NCBI GenBank assembly: GCA_964550435.1
Contig: CAZJZI010000002.1
Coordinates: 32,752 to 96,751, forward strand
DNA: 64,000 bases
DNA from: UBA11400 sp964550435
GTDB taxonomy: Bacteria; Bacteroidota; Rhodothermia; Balneolales; HLUCCA01
Direction of reading: 5' to 3'
Shown here one piece after another: positions 25,018 to 34,987 of the stretch (position 1 is its first letter; each line of letters begins with the position of its first letter). The notes below the pieces were generated by a model that was given only the letters and a program-made list of their open reading frames with translations, did not search any database and was not told where the DNA came from. Made by a program: the position numbers and the translations under genes.

Positions 25018-26073
25018 TTATAAAGCTTTGGATTGAATCAGATTTCTGAATCCGTCGACCATCGATTCTTTTAGAGGTCTGAATTCAATTCCAAGCTCAC
25101 GTTTGATTTTGGAATTGTCTGCCTTCCATTCAATATCTACGTTATTTTTAATGAATTTTCGAGTCAATGCCTTGTTCATGAGTGGTCCCAAAATATATAG
25201 TAACCACTTTGGTGTCACAGTCCTTGGAAGTGGGTATTCTTTACCAAAATCAGCCCGAAGAGTCTGTGCCATTTCAAAGAAATTGGTGTTGTGAGCCGAA
25301 GTAATGTACCTACCATTAGCATCGGGATTAAACCCTGCCTGATAATGTGCCTCTGCGACATCTCTTACGTCGACCACACCAATGCCAAGTCTAGGAGCAC
25401 CAAACCGCAGCGTCCCATTCCCAAACTGTTCAAGAATATTAAAACTTTCTGAAGTGATGGCGTCAGGATTAAGTGCTGGTCCCATCACCAGACTTGGGTT
25501 AATCGTTACCAAGTCCCATTTGTCCTGTGAATTACATATTTCCCAGGCTCTTCGTTCTGCCATAACTTTCGAGTACGAGTAGGGTTGATAATCCAAGGAT
25601 GATGTGGTGTTCCAGATTTCCTCTGTTAATATGTTATCCGGAGTGCTATATACATCAATGGCGTCAGTATAAATTGCAGCACAACTGCTGGTGACAACAA
25701 CTCGCTTTACTGTGTTGCAACGTATAGCCTCATGGAGTACGTTTTCGGTTCCTTTCACTGCTGGATCAACCAAATCGCGTTTTGGGTCACTATATTTTGA
25801 GGTAAACGGCGAGGCCGTATGATACACTAACTCACATTCCTTCATGGCCTTAGCATATGAACCATTTTCCAATAAATCGGTGTCAAAAAATACTATTGTT
25901 CCCTTACTTTTTTTACCGAGTTCCTTAAGGTGAGCTACTTTTCGGGAATCCGTGCTGTTTCTGACAGCAGCATGGACGGTAAGGTTATCATCCAGTAGTC
26001 GTTTCACTAACCAGCTGGCTACGTATCCGTTTGCACCGGTAACCAAAACCGGCTTCTTCTTATCAATTTCCAA
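25018..26073 (-). CDS. NAD-dependent epimerase/dehydratase (dihydroflavonol-reductase-like SDR)
   Basis: The 351-residue extended SDR has the nucleotide motif VTGANGYVASWLVKRLL (12-28), the VYHTASPF strand-4 segment, and the catalytic Y-x3-K in YQPYSYSKVMAE, with an upstream serine in VVTSSCAAIY. VDVRDVAEAHYQAG is characteristic of the dihydroflavonol-4-reductase/cinnamoyl-CoA-reductase branch. It probably reduces a small carbonyl substrate with NADPH in the cytosol. Transcribed alone on the minus strand, ending 10 bp from the preceding operon. Confidence 0.87.
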   Translation of the reverse strand: MEIDKKKPVLVTGANGYVASWLVKRLLDDNLTVHAAVRNSTDSRKVAHLKELGKKSKGTIVFFDTDLLENGSYAKAMKECELVYHTASPFTSKYSDPKRDLVDPAVKGTENVLHEAIRCNTVKRVVVTSSCAAIYTDAIDVYSTPDNILTEEIWNTTSSLDYQPYSYSKVMAERRAWEICNSQDKWDLVTINPSLVMGPALNPDAITSESFNILEQFGNGTLRFGAPRLGIGVVDVRDVAEAHYQAGFNPDANGRYITSAHNTNFFEMAQTLRADFGKEYPLPRTVTPKWLLYILGPLMNKALTRKFIKNNVDIEWKADNSKIKRELGIEFRPLKESMVDGFRNLIQSKAL

Positions 26074-26278
26074 ATTAAATCTCCAATAGGTATCGATTTG
26101 TTTTTATAATCAACCCAGTTGCAACCAATTACATTCATTAATACGGAAATTAATTTACAAGTCGTTTTGAGTATTAAATGCTTTCTCGGATATTGAGATG
26201 TCATCCCGCTCTGAAATCGACCCTGAAATGGATCGTTACAATCATGTGTTTTCAATATTAAAATTTTCGGCATTACTT

Positions 26279-29200
26279 ATGGGCAAGCAAATTTATAGAC
26301 TCCTGTTAATGGGTATGTTGTTTTTCGTTTTTTCATCTGAAATGAATGCACAAACCCCATACTTTGTCTCACATCCTACATTGACACCGGATGGACAATC
26401 CATCATTTTCAGTTATCAATCCGATCTTTGGATTGTACCTACCTCAGGGGGAATTGCGACCCGATTGACGGCAATGGATGGAACAGAAACACGCCCATCT
26501 GTCTCGCCCGACGGACAGTGGTTGGCATTTTCTTCCGATCAATTCGGGAACATGGATGTTTTTGTTATGCCGGTTGACGGTGGAGAAGTTACACGTTTGA
26601 CCTGGCATGCAGCCAGTGACGAAGTAGAGAACTGGTCCTGGGACTCCTCTACTATCTACTTTACCTCCTCACGCGAGAACCGTTTCAGCTCTTGGAGTGT
26701 AGCGGCGAGCGGAGGAACTCCAAAACGTGTTTTTAGCCATTATCACCTAACAGATCACAATATTGCCGTTCGTCCGGATGGCAGTTTTCTGTTCAATAGT
26801 TCCTGGGAAAGCAAGAATCAAGCCCACCGTAAACGCTATCGCGGAGCCTTTGCTCCACAAATTGAGTCGTATAATCCAGCAACGGACACCTACGCTCAGT
26901 TGACATCGCACGACGGTAAGAATATGTGGCCTTCAGTTGATCGAAACAATGTGGTGTATTTCATTTCTGATGAGTCTAACGGAGAGTATAATTTGTATAG
27001 ACTGACTTCCGGGGGCAAAGAGCAACTGACGACGTTCGACACTTCAATCAAGCATCCACGCGTTAGTGCAGATGGATCCCACGTGGTTTTTACCAGGGAT
27101 TATCAGTTATGGAGTTACGATGTCGCTCAAAATAGCGCAAGTCTTGTCGAGGTAACAGTCCACAACAACAACACGCTCCAAACACAACAAGACTTTAGTG
27201 TAGCAGGTAATATCACGTATTTTGATGTCTCACCGGACAAAAAGAAGATGGCGTTTGTGTCTAGGGGAGAACTTTTTATCTCTGATGCAGATGGCAAATT
27301 TGTCAAACAAATAGCCACCGATCCGATGGGTAGAGTTTCTGAAATTAATTGGCTAAGCGATAACCAAACTATCCTTTTCAATCAAACCTGGAAAGGCTAT
27401 CAGAACTGGTACACTACATCTGCCGCCGGCAACGCTCCCGAAAAACGGATTACCTCCGACTTGCAGAATAACCGCTACCTGTCATTAAGCCCCGATAGGT
27501 CACAAGCTGTTTATCTCAGTGGCCGAGGTGAACTGCGGGTCATGGATCTCACATCTTTTAAAAGTAAAACGGTTGTAGAAGACGAAATTTGGGACATTTT
27601 CTCCTCAGCACCATCATTCTCACCCGATGGTCAATACCTGCTCTTTACCGCATTCAGGAATTTCGAGCAGAATATCTACATCCACAGTCTCAGGACAGGA
27701 ACTACACTTGCTTTGACCGATACTTACGTTTCAGAATCTGAACCATTTTGGTCGCCGGACGGAAAGTATGTTTACTTTGAGACCAATCGGACTCAGCCAA
27801 GATTTCCTTATGGCATGCGTGAGACTGATATCTATCGCATAGCTCTGGATCATATTCAACCGGAGTTTCGTTCCGATCGAATCAGTCAGTTGTTCGAATC
27901 ATCCGATGCCACCGACTCTGGTCAAAGGAACTCGGACTCAGTCAAACCGATCAGAGTAGTTGTCAATCCTGACGGGCTTCTAGACCGATGGGAACAGATT
28001 GGGCCATCATTTGGTACTCAGACTAGCCCGTTTGTGTTTATAGACAAAGAAAAAACCAATGTGTTGTACAGATCAAATCATGGGGAAGGACGCACAGCTT
28101 GGTGGAAGACCGTTTTTGAGCCTTTTGAGTCACCTAAGACAGAAATGATTAAAGGAACTGAGTCTGGTAGCGGTGGTATAGTAGAAATAGATGGATCGCA
28201 TTGGGTGCTGCTTGGTGGGAACATCCATAAGCTGAATATATCAGCAGGAAGTGTGGAAAAAATCGATTTAAAACATACTTTTCGTAGAAATCTTCGCAGT
28301 GAGTTTGACCAGATGTTCGAGGAAATGTGGGCCAATTTCGAAGTGAATTTCTATTCCGAAGACTTTCATGGTAAGGATTGGGAGGCCATTCGTGAGCAAT
28401 ATAGAAGCTTTATGCCACATGTCCGTACACGGGCCAATTTACGAGAACTGAAAAACGATATGTTTGGAGAGTTGAATACCTCACATATAGGATTCAACTC
28501 CTCCGGGGACGAAGAGGATGTTTATTTTGGGACTACAACTCTTTCTACCGGGATATTGTTTCAAGGAACGGAGCCCTATGTAGTTGAACGTGTAGTTCGA
28601 GGTTCTCCTGCATTTACATCAGCGACCAAATTACAAACTGGGGATCGATTAATGGCTGTAAATGGCGAACGGGTCAATCCAACTATGAATCGTGAAAGCT
28701 ACTTTGCAAAACCATCATTGGATTCAGAAGTAACGTTAACGTTTTCCAGGGCTAATCGAGAGTTTGATTTGAAACTGGAACCGGTTGGCTTCGCCACCAT
28801 CCGCAATCTGATGTATGATGAATGGATGCATAAACGCCAGCAGATCGTGGATGAACAATCCGATAAACGAATTGCTTATGTCCATATGAAAAACATGGGC
28901 CTGGGAGAGCTTGATCACTTCCTGAACGAAATGGTTTCTGAAGGCGAAGCACGTGATGGATTAATTCTCGATCTTCGATACAACACGGGTGGTAATGTAC
29001 ATGATGAGGTACTCAAATTTTTATCCCAGCGACCTTACGTAAATTGGAGTTATCGTGGAGGAGCCCTGGCACCACAGTCAAATTTTACCCCGGCTACCAA
29101 GCCAATCGTGCTCCTTATTAATGAGCCATCGCTGAGTGACGCAGAAATGACAGCAGCTGGTTTCAAGGAGCTGGGTTTGGGCACTGTAATTGGAATGGAA

Positions 29201-29431
29201 ACCTATCGATGGATCATATTTACGTCCGGACGCGGACTTGTTGATGGGTCTTCGTATCGGTTACCAACCTGGGGAGTATATACATTTGATGGCGGTAACC
29301 TTGAAAAAACAGGAGTGACTCCGGATATCATTGTACCTCTGACAAGTCAAGATCGCATTCATGATCGTGATCCACAATTGGATCGTGCAATCGAGTTTAT
29401 CAAGATGCGATTGGATAATGATAATCACTAA
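26279..29431 (+). CDS. Secreted tricorn-like S41 family peptidase with PD40 propellers
   Basis: I choose ATG 26279 because it begins a signal peptide (MGKQIYRLLLMGMLFFVFSSEMNAQ); the frame is open 27 codons further upstream. The mature protein has two N-terminal seven- and six-bladed-type propeller regions with PD40 repeats (LTPDGQSIIFSYQSDLWIV, VSPDGQWLAFSSD, FSPDGQYLLFTA). A tricorn C1-like helix region (about 690-740), a PDZ domain (about 765-850) and the S41 catalytic domain follow. The nucleophile is S953 in PSLSDAEMTAAGFKELG, with DLRYNTGGNVHDE upstream. Tricorn proteases cut oligopeptides; this one is exported. Its stop is 2 bp from the next ATG. Confidence 0.9.
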   Translation: MGKQIYRLLLMGMLFFVFSSEMNAQTPYFVSHPTLTPDGQSIIFSYQSDLWIVPTSGGIATRLTAMDGTETRPSVSPDGQWLAFSSDQFGNMDVFVMPVDGGEVTRLTWHAASDEVENWSWDSSTIYFTSSRENRFSSWSVAASGGTPKRVFSHYHLTDHNIAVRPDGSFLFNSSWESKNQAHRKRYRGAFAPQIESYNPATDTYAQLTSHDGKNMWPSVDRNNVVYFISDESNGEYNLYRLTSGGKEQLTTFDTSIKHPRVSADGSHVVFTRDYQLWSYDVAQNSASLVEVTVHNNNTLQTQQDFSVAGNITYFDVSPDKKKMAFVSRGELFISDADGKFVKQIATDPMGRVSEINWLSDNQTILFNQTWKGYQNWYTTSAAGNAPEKRITSDLQNNRYLSLSPDRSQAVYLSGRGELRVMDLTSFKSKTVVEDEIWDIFSSAPSFSPDGQYLLFTAFRNFEQNIYIHSLRTGTTLALTDTYVSESEPFWSPDGKYVYFETNRTQPRFPYGMRETDIYRIALDHIQPEFRSDRISQLFESSDATDSGQRNSDSVKPIRVVVNPDGLLDRWEQIGPSFGTQTSPFVFIDKEKTNVLYRSNHGEGRTAWWKTVFEPFESPKTEMIKGTESGSGGIVEIDGSHWVLLGGNIHKLNISAGSVEKIDLKHTFRRNLRSEFDQMFEEMWANFEVNFYSEDFHGKDWEAIREQYRSFMPHVRTRANLRELKNDMFGELNTSHIGFNSSGDEEDVYFGTTTLSTGILFQGTEPYVVERVVRGSPAFTSATKLQTGDRLMAVNGERVNPTMNRESYFAKPSLDSEVTLTFSRANREFDLKLEPVGFATIRNLMYDEWMHKRQQIVDEQSDKRIAYVHMKNMGLGELDHFLNEMVSEGEARDGLILDLRYNTGGNVHDEVLKFLSQRPYVNWSYRGGALAPQSNFTPATKPIVLLINEPSLSDAEMTAAGFKELGLGTVIGMETYRWIIFTSGRGLVDGSSYRLPTWGVYTFDGGNLEKTGVTPDIIVPLTSQDRIHDRDPQLDRAIEFIKMRLDNDNH

Positions 29432-29433
29432 TT

Positions 29434-29898
29434 ATGAGTTATAAACGTTTGTTCCTAGATATGTGTGGGGATTGGAGGAGTGAATGTAGCACGTGGTTCG
29501 AGCCAGGTGTACTCGCTGATATTTCGCCTATCAATGGAATTGTGAAACCAATCTTCAACGAGATGTTTATTCGTCACGAGTACACTGGATTTATTAATGG
29601 GAAGCCACGCTCTGGTGAAGAAACTTTGGTCTATAACAAAGCTGGTGAGCAAGTGGAAGCCGCCTGGGTCGACACGTTTCACATGAACTATGGGATTCTT
29701 TTTTCAAAAGGTGGTCAGGTAGGTGAAGCAGTCTCTGTATTTGGTTTGTACGATGTTGAGCCTGGGACTCCACGTTGGGGATGGCGAACAGTGTATGTAA
29801 AGCCAAACATCGACACTTTAGTTATTTCGGCTTTCAATGTGTCCCCTGATGGCAAAGAGGACAAGGCAGTTGAGGTAAATTATCACCGCGTAAAATAA
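29434..29898 (+). CDS. DUF1579-like protein
   Basis: The 154-residue protein has no signal peptide. The pattern GDWRSECSTWFEPG, a central IFNEMFIRHEYTGFINGKPRSGEETLVYNK and AAWVDTFHM resembles the DUF1579 lipocalin-like family (W-x-D-S/T and Y-D-like elements on consecutive strands). Function is unknown. It is very close to the tricorn-like gene (2 bp), so co-transcription is expected, but no functional link is evident. Confidence 0.7.
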   Translation: MSYKRLFLDMCGDWRSECSTWFEPGVLADISPINGIVKPIFNEMFIRHEYTGFINGKPRSGEETLVYNKAGEQVEAAWVDTFHMNYGILFSKGGQVGEAVSVFGLYDVEPGTPRWGWRTVYVKPNIDTLVISAFNVSPDGKEDKAVEVNYHRVK

Positions 29899-29903
29899 CC
29901 GGA

Positions 29904-30467
29904 TTACACAGTCTGTCGTGCTACAAGGTTAAACAGTTCACTCTGGATCGACTGGCCTTTGTCGGCATTGTACCAAGCCTGAAGTTTGAGTGTGATTTCG
30001 TCATACACGGCGCCCTCGGACTTCATTTTGTTGAATATGGTCTGTGAAGCTACCGGACGTGGTCCCCAGGTAAACAAATCACTACCGCTAAAATCACGAG
30101 CGATCAGTTTTGGAATACTTTTCCCGCCATTTGTCAGATAGTTGTCGATCAAGAATGGCTCAGAGTCTCTCAATTGAATCTCATAGGTAAGCTTCGGTGA
30201 GTTTTCAGCGATTGCGACCAAAAAAGGTATCGAATGTGCCGCATCTCCACACCACGGTTCAGTGATGATAATCCAGTGTTGTGGCTCCTCAACGTCGTTA
30301 AGAGCATCGATCAAGTCGGGTTGGAGAAGCATAGATTTTGTCCAACGCGACATTCTTGACTGGTTGAGCTTCACATAATTGATATAGGCAGGTTTGTTAT
30401 AGGGTGCTGCCGGATTCTGTGCCGATAAAATGGTATCAAATAAGCTTAGATATTCCTGATAATTCAT
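29904..30467 (-). CDS. Thioredoxin-like family protein with a single active-site cysteine
   Basis: This 187-residue cytosolic protein belongs to the Thioredoxin_9-type family. The motif PWCGDAAHSIPFLVAIAE (about 72-89) aligns with the thioredoxin active site, but the second cysteine is replaced by alanine (C-G-D-A), so a disulfide reductase cycle of the usual kind is not possible. FSGSDLFTWGPRPVASQ is also typical of the family. Its upstream region holds a palindrome nearly identical to one in front of the VOC/YciI pair at 54.5 kb, suggesting induction under the same stress. It converges on the DUF1579 gene with a 5-bp gap. Confidence 0.82.
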   Translation of the reverse strand: MNYQEYLSLFDTILSAQNPAAPYNKPAYINYVKLNQSRMSRWTKSMLLQPDLIDALNDVEEPQHWIIITEPWCGDAAHSIPFLVAIAENSPKLTYEIQLRDSEPFLIDNYLTNGGKSIPKLIARDFSGSDLFTWGPRPVASQTIFNKMKSEGAVYDEITLKLQAWYNADKGQSIQSELFNLVARQTV

Positions 30468-30515
30468 GATCTAACACCCTCTGTGTAAATAATAATTTTA
30501 AAATCTGTCAACTAA

Positions 30516-30533
30516 TAGTTGTTCAAACAAATA
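30516..30533. promoter_or_regulatory. Palindromic operator shared with the 54.48-kb site
   Basis: TAGTTGTTCAAACAAATA matches the perfect palindrome TAGTTGTTTAAACAACTA at 54480-54497 in 16 of 18 positions; the flanking word CAACTAATAG is also common to both. It lies about 50-65 bp upstream of the thioredoxin-like gene. A MarR/HxlR-type regulator is the likely class by analogy; none is encoded in the window. Confidence 0.55.
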
Positions 30534-30560
30534 TACGAATAATTTAGTTCGAAAATAATA

Positions 30561-30578
30561 TAAGATAATATTGTCTTA
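30561..30578. promoter_or_regulatory. Imperfect inverted repeat upstream of the thioredoxin-like gene
   Basis: TAAGATAA-TA-TTGTCTTA forms an inverted repeat with 7 of 8 pairs, about 95 bp upstream of the minus-strand gene. It may be a second operator or part of a divergent promoter. Confidence 0.3.
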
Positions 30579-30928
30579 ATTTGGTTGGTTGATTGTTTTC
30601 ATCCGCTGAGTTTTGCTACACAAAAATAGACGTCTGAAATTCAATCAACCAGCTTCCCAACTTAGTACGTGGTTATCGCTTACCGTTTTCGCTCACTTCG
30701 TTTAGGATTTTCGACCAAAGGCTGAATGGCTTTATCAATCATATCATAAGGAAGGGCCGTTTTCACTCATTGAGTTCGTGATTTACGTCAGTAGACTGCG
30801 CACCTAAAGGTGCTTGTGTACTTCCTTCAATTCTGTTTACAGTTTTCTGTTTTCTGATTGGAAACAAATATCCTGAATCTAAGTAGATTGTCTGTTGTTA
30901 AAATCATTCAGAAGTAAAGTTATATTTT

Positions 30929-31399
30929 ATGAAATTCTTCGAAATGCGCATTCCACCCGTTGGGGTATTTTTGATTTGTGTCTCAATTATGTACCTCGTA
31001 CAACGCTCAGCATTTACTGTCGAAATCGAATTACTTTATAAAATGATTTTTATAGGTCTGCTTGCACTTTTCGGAGCTTATGTAGCATTGATGGGAGTAG
31101 TACAGTTTAAGAATGCTCAAACAACGGTTAATCCTTTTACTCCTGAAAACTCCTCAGTGTTAGTGACAACTGGAGTATATTCGTTGAGCAGAAATCCGAT
31201 GTATTTAGGATTACTTTGTTATTTATTGGCATTATTTGTGTATTTCGCTGCTCCTATTGCACTGATTGGCCCAGCACTTTTTAAAATATATATGGATCGA
31301 TTTCAGATTCATCCCGAAGAGAGGTATTTAACTCAGCTATTTGGGGAGCAGTATATTACCTATTCAACTAAAGTAGCCCGATGGATAAACATCAAGTAA
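30929..31399 (+). CDS. Isoprenylcysteine carboxyl methyltransferase-like membrane protein
   Basis: The 156-residue protein has four predicted helices (about 10-27, 38-60, 85-115, 105-125). It carries the ICMT/PEMT family SAM-binding motif GVYSLSRNPMYLGLLCYLLA (about 82-101) and the C-terminal HPEERYLTQLFGEQYITYSTKVARW. Bacterial members methylate small lipids, isoprenylated compounds or heavy metals' adducts; the substrate here is unknown. It is a single gene between long spacers. Confidence 0.85.
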   Translation: MKFFEMRIPPVGVFLICVSIMYLVQRSAFTVEIELLYKMIFIGLLALFGAYVALMGVVQFKNAQTTVNPFTPENSSVLVTTGVYSLSRNPMYLGLLCYLLALFVYFAAPIALIGPALFKIYMDRFQIHPEERYLTQLFGEQYITYSTKVARWINIK

Positions 31400-31513
31400 A
31401 TTCTGGCTCTAATCATATTCTAATGCCCTCGTATGTACTTGTATGCTATGTTATCGCAAACGATAAATGTATATTCATACAATGGTAAAATTTCAGCGTA
31501 AAAAAGTGGATAG

Positions 31514-34500
31514 ATGATGCTCCAGCCTATCATCAGAGTTACAGTCGTACTTATTTTTGGGGTAATTCAAATTCTAACGTGTAATGTAGAGACGGTGGCC
31601 CAATCGTTAGATGCCCAGGTTATCCGAGTAAACCATCCACAGCTCAACAAGAGAAACGTCTCATCTATAACACAGGATGCTACAGGTTACTTATACTTCG
31701 GATCCTCAAATGGTATCAGGCGCTTCGACGGTAGAAATGTTAAAGTGATCCGAACGGGTACAGGTGAAGATCGGCGCGATGTTAATAATCCCGTAAGGGC
31801 CATGTTTCCAATGGAGGATGGGACTATTTGGGCAGCAATGCAAAGTGGTGGTCTTGCCTGGTTTAATTCCAATTCCGACTCAGTAACATATGTCTATCCT
31901 CAAAATATATCTGAAACAGAAACATATTGGCTAGATTTTCGGTCGATTGAAAGAAAGTCGGAGAATGAACTTCTTTTAGGATCGTACGATAAAAGCGCCG
32001 TTTATGTATTCAATATTGATACTAGAGAATTTATACTCCACTCATTAGTACCAGAGCCGGGAATTACAGATTATTCAGTTAATGATTTAGAATATTTATC
32101 AAATGGACAAATTTGGGTAGGTACCGATTTTGCAGGAATTGTGGTTTTAGATCAGGATATGAATAAGGTTGCACAGTATGACTCAGAGTCTGGTAACTTT
32201 GTTTTTGATAGTATTCGTGATATTGAAGAAGATGCTAATGGATTTATCTGGATTTCTACGTACACGGGTGGCTTACATAAGTTTAATCCGGAAACTGGGC
32301 AATTTACTCGTCCACAGTCCCTATATAATGACAATTCTGGACGATTTGGTAACGTGTACGACATGTTGGTCGATGATGAAGGATTGCTTTGGGCCTCAAC
32401 AGACGATGGGTTGATTGCACTTAACACGCGGACAGAAAGTTTAGTATATCACTTTGCCAATGATCCCTATTCGGATAGAAGTTTGGGAAATAATCAGGTC
32501 AGAACCGTATATAAAGATAAGGCTGGATTAATTTGGGTCGGGAATGAGCATGGAGGAATCCACAGAGTGTCGATTAGTCGTTTTTTCCGACACGGGAATC
32601 CGGAACCGGAGAAAAATCTAACGAGTGGTATGCCCACTGTGCGCAGTTTTTTTCAGCCAAACGATAGTACACTTTGGGTTGGGACACAAAGTTCGGGAAT
32701 CAGAATAATGAGCTATCCTGACCTGGAAATCATAGGTAGTATCACTCACGATCCTAGAATCTCTAATGGACTTTCAAATAACGGGATAACTTATATCTAC
32801 GGTGATAACAGAGGATTGATTTGGATTGGTACCTGGGGTGGTGGATTGAACGTGTACAATCCAGACACCGGGATCTTTACTATTTACAAACCAGATACTG
32901 ATGATCCATTTAGTATAAGCGACGACAGAATTCAATTTATCGCCCAAGGTTCCATGGGAGCTTACTGGATCGGAACCGAGGGTGGACTTAATCTCTTTAC
33001 CCCGAGCACTGGTAGGTTTGAAAGATTCATTCACGAACCTACGAATCTCAACAGTATCTCTAACAATAGCTTACAGTCGCGCGCCTTTGTAGAGGATAAA
33101 AACGATCCACAGTCATTTTGGATTGGAACCTGGTATGGTTTGAACAAGTTTGACCGAGAAAACAGAGTATTTACCAAGTATTTGTCTAGTCCGTTTGACA
33201 TGAAGACAATTTCATCGAATCATATCTTGAGTATTTATGACGATGGGAAGGGGTATTTGTGGCTGGGAACATTCGGTGGAGGATTAAATCGTTTTGAAAA
33301 ATCAACTGGTGACGTAAAGGTATATCTGATTTCCGACGGCCTTCCGAGTAATGTAATTTTTGCTATTCAGGCAGATGAAAATGGTTTTTTTTGGTTAAGT
33401 ACCAATAACGGACTCGCCAGATTTGAGCCGTCTACAGAATCCTTTCGAAATTATGGCGTAAATGAAGGATTGGTTGGAACAGAGTTTTGGTGGGGGTCGG
33501 CATACAGACTTGTGGACGGATCAATGCTATTTGGCAGTACATACGGATTCACGTTGTTTAATCCAGCGGACGTAAAAGAAACTGTAATTGATCCAATATT
33601 AGTAATCAATGAACTCCGAACCATACAAGGAGTGATTGATATCTTCGAGAATACTGAGATAAATATTGATTATGATGAATCAGTAATTTCAATAGAATTT
33701 GCCGCACTGGACTTTGTAAATGCAGACAGGATTCAGTATGCCTACATCATGGAGGGTCTTGAGAAATCGTGGAATTATGTAGAAAATACTAATATAGCAA
33801 GTTACTCAAATTTACCAGGTGGGGAGTATACTTTTAAGGTCAGGTCAACGAACTCAGATGGTGTGTGGAGTAACGAGATCGCTGAACTGAGGATCAACAT
33901 TCTACCACCATTTTGGCAAACCGCCTGGTTTCATTTCATTGCAATCGTGTTACTGTTAATTTCAATTGCACTGACCATTTTCATACGAACTCGACAAATT
34001 GAAAGCCGGAATAGTGTACTTGAGCAACAAGTTGCTGAAAGGACCAGTGAGTTGACCCAGAATCAAGTAGAGTTAGAAGCCATCAACGAAGAATTAAAGC
34101 AGCAAGCGCAATGGCTAACTGCTCAAAAAACTGAAATTGAGAATCAACAAGAACTGATTCTATTGAAAAGCCAGGAAATTCAAGCTAAGAACGAAGAGTT
34201 TATTAGGATTAACGAAGAAAAAAACAGTCTGGTAGGAATAGTCGCTCATGACCTAAGGAGTCCATTGGCATCAATTATGAGTGGTATCCAGCTCATTAAA
34301 ATGCAGCCGGAACTCACTTCAGATGAAATTGAAGAATTACTTAATCCGATGGAGGACTTGCTAAATAAACAGCTTTCAATGATTGCAAGAATTTTGGATA
34401 CTGAAGCGATAGACTCAGGCAGGACGAATATTAAACTGGAAAAAGTTGACGTAAATAAGATACTAAACAAGATGTTACCTCAACAAACAAAACTAGCTGA

Positions 34501-34894
34501 ACCAAAATCTATTACGATAAGAACAGTTTTAAGTCCCGGAACTTTAAACGCAACTGCTGATGTGGGATATATGGAACAAGTAGTCGAAAATTTGATCAGT
34601 AATGCAATCAAGTTTTCACCGCCCAAGAGCGTAGTTATACTACTTACTGAAGTTGGAGATGAAGTTATAAGGATTGGTGTTAAAGATTATGGGCCGGGAA
34701 TTTCAAATTCTGATCAAAAAAAACTATTCAGAAAATTCAATAAACTCACAGCTAAGCCAACTGCTGGCGAGGCAACTACCGGACTCGGACTATCTATAGT
34801 GAAGCGTTTTGTAGACGCAATGAACGGACGAGTATGGTGTGATAGTGAATTGGGCAAAGGTAGTACATTCTGGGTCGAGCTCCCCTCTAATTGA
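31514..34894 (+). CDS. Two-component sensor histidine kinase with reg_prop propeller
   Basis: The 1126-residue protein has a signal/anchor (about 5-30) and a periplasmic sensor built of many reg_prop blades (SITQDATGYLYFGSSNGIRRFDG, DANGFIWISTYTGGLHKFNPETGQF, DNRGLIWIGTWGGGLNVYNPDTG, and so on, residues 40-690). A Y_Y_Y domain (about 720-800), one membrane helix (about 808-828) and a long coiled coil (835-900) follow. The kinase core has H912 in VAHDLRSPLASI, the N-box NLISNAIKFSPP, DYGPGIS and TTGLGLSIVKRF, and the protein ends there. It therefore lacks the receiver and AraC domains of hybrid sensors of this class. No response regulator is adjacent, so it is an orphan kinase. By analogy it may sense sugars or peptides. 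Confidence 0.92.
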   Translation: MMLQPIIRVTVVLIFGVIQILTCNVETVAQSLDAQVIRVNHPQLNKRNVSSITQDATGYLYFGSSNGIRRFDGRNVKVIRTGTGEDRRDVNNPVRAMFPMEDGTIWAAMQSGGLAWFNSNSDSVTYVYPQNISETETYWLDFRSIERKSENELLLGSYDKSAVYVFNIDTREFILHSLVPEPGITDYSVNDLEYLSNGQIWVGTDFAGIVVLDQDMNKVAQYDSESGNFVFDSIRDIEEDANGFIWISTYTGGLHKFNPETGQFTRPQSLYNDNSGRFGNVYDMLVDDEGLLWASTDDGLIALNTRTESLVYHFANDPYSDRSLGNNQVRTVYKDKAGLIWVGNEHGGIHRVSISRFFRHGNPEPEKNLTSGMPTVRSFFQPNDSTLWVGTQSSGIRIMSYPDLEIIGSITHDPRISNGLSNNGITYIYGDNRGLIWIGTWGGGLNVYNPDTGIFTIYKPDTDDPFSISDDRIQFIAQGSMGAYWIGTEGGLNLFTPSTGRFERFIHEPTNLNSISNNSLQSRAFVEDKNDPQSFWIGTWYGLNKFDRENRVFTKYLSSPFDMKTISSNHILSIYDDGKGYLWLGTFGGGLNRFEKSTGDVKVYLISDGLPSNVIFAIQADENGFFWLSTNNGLARFEPSTESFRNYGVNEGLVGTEFWWGSAYRLVDGSMLFGSTYGFTLFNPADVKETVIDPILVINELRTIQGVIDIFENTEINIDYDESVISIEFAALDFVNADRIQYAYIMEGLEKSWNYVENTNIASYSNLPGGEYTFKVRSTNSDGVWSNEIAELRINILPPFWQTAWFHFIAIVLLLISIALTIFIRTRQIESRNSVLEQQVAERTSELTQNQVELEAINEELKQQAQWLTAQKTEIENQQELILLKSQEIQAKNEEFIRINEEKNSLVGIVAHDLRSPLASIMSGIQLIKMQPELTSDEIEELLNPMEDLLNKQLSMIARILDTEAIDSGRTNIKLEKVDVNKILNKMLPQQTKLAEPKSITIRTVLSPGTLNATADVGYMEQVVENLISNAIKFSPPKSVVILLTEVGDEVIRIGVKDYGPGISNSDQKKLFRKFNKLTAKPTAGEATTGLGLSIVKRFVDAMNGRVWCDSELGKGSTFWVELPSN

Positions 34895-34987
34895 GAATAA
34901 TTCTAAATTAATCGGATTTTTGGGAACGCTACATTGATTCGTACTGGTTATTAGGCTAGCCTAAACGCTAACTTAACAAATAAAAAA

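Larger units (their letters stand above)
30468..30928. other. 461-bp intergenic region with operator-like sites and repeat debris
   Basis: The left part carries two operator-like elements (30516-30533 and 30561-30578). The right part (about 30640-30870) has self-complementary words (GCACCTAAAGGTGC at about 30806-30819, ACTCATTGAGT) and TTCTGTTTACAGTTTTCTG words like the repeat modules elsewhere. A 27-codon minus-strand frame (about 30680-30763) looks protein-like but is too short to call. The plus-strand gene at 30929 has no obvious Shine-Dalgarno sequence. Confidence 0.5.

Noticed and set aside
26198..26278. Upstream in-frame ATG for the tricorn-like protease
   Set aside because: Using it would bury the signal peptide behind 27 polar residues; ATG 26279 gives a normal export signal.
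30680..30763. Short minus-strand protein-like frame containing LPYDMIDKAIQPLVENPKRS
   Set aside because: Only about 27 codons, no start codon, and bordered by stops. It could be gene debris, but the evidence is too thin.
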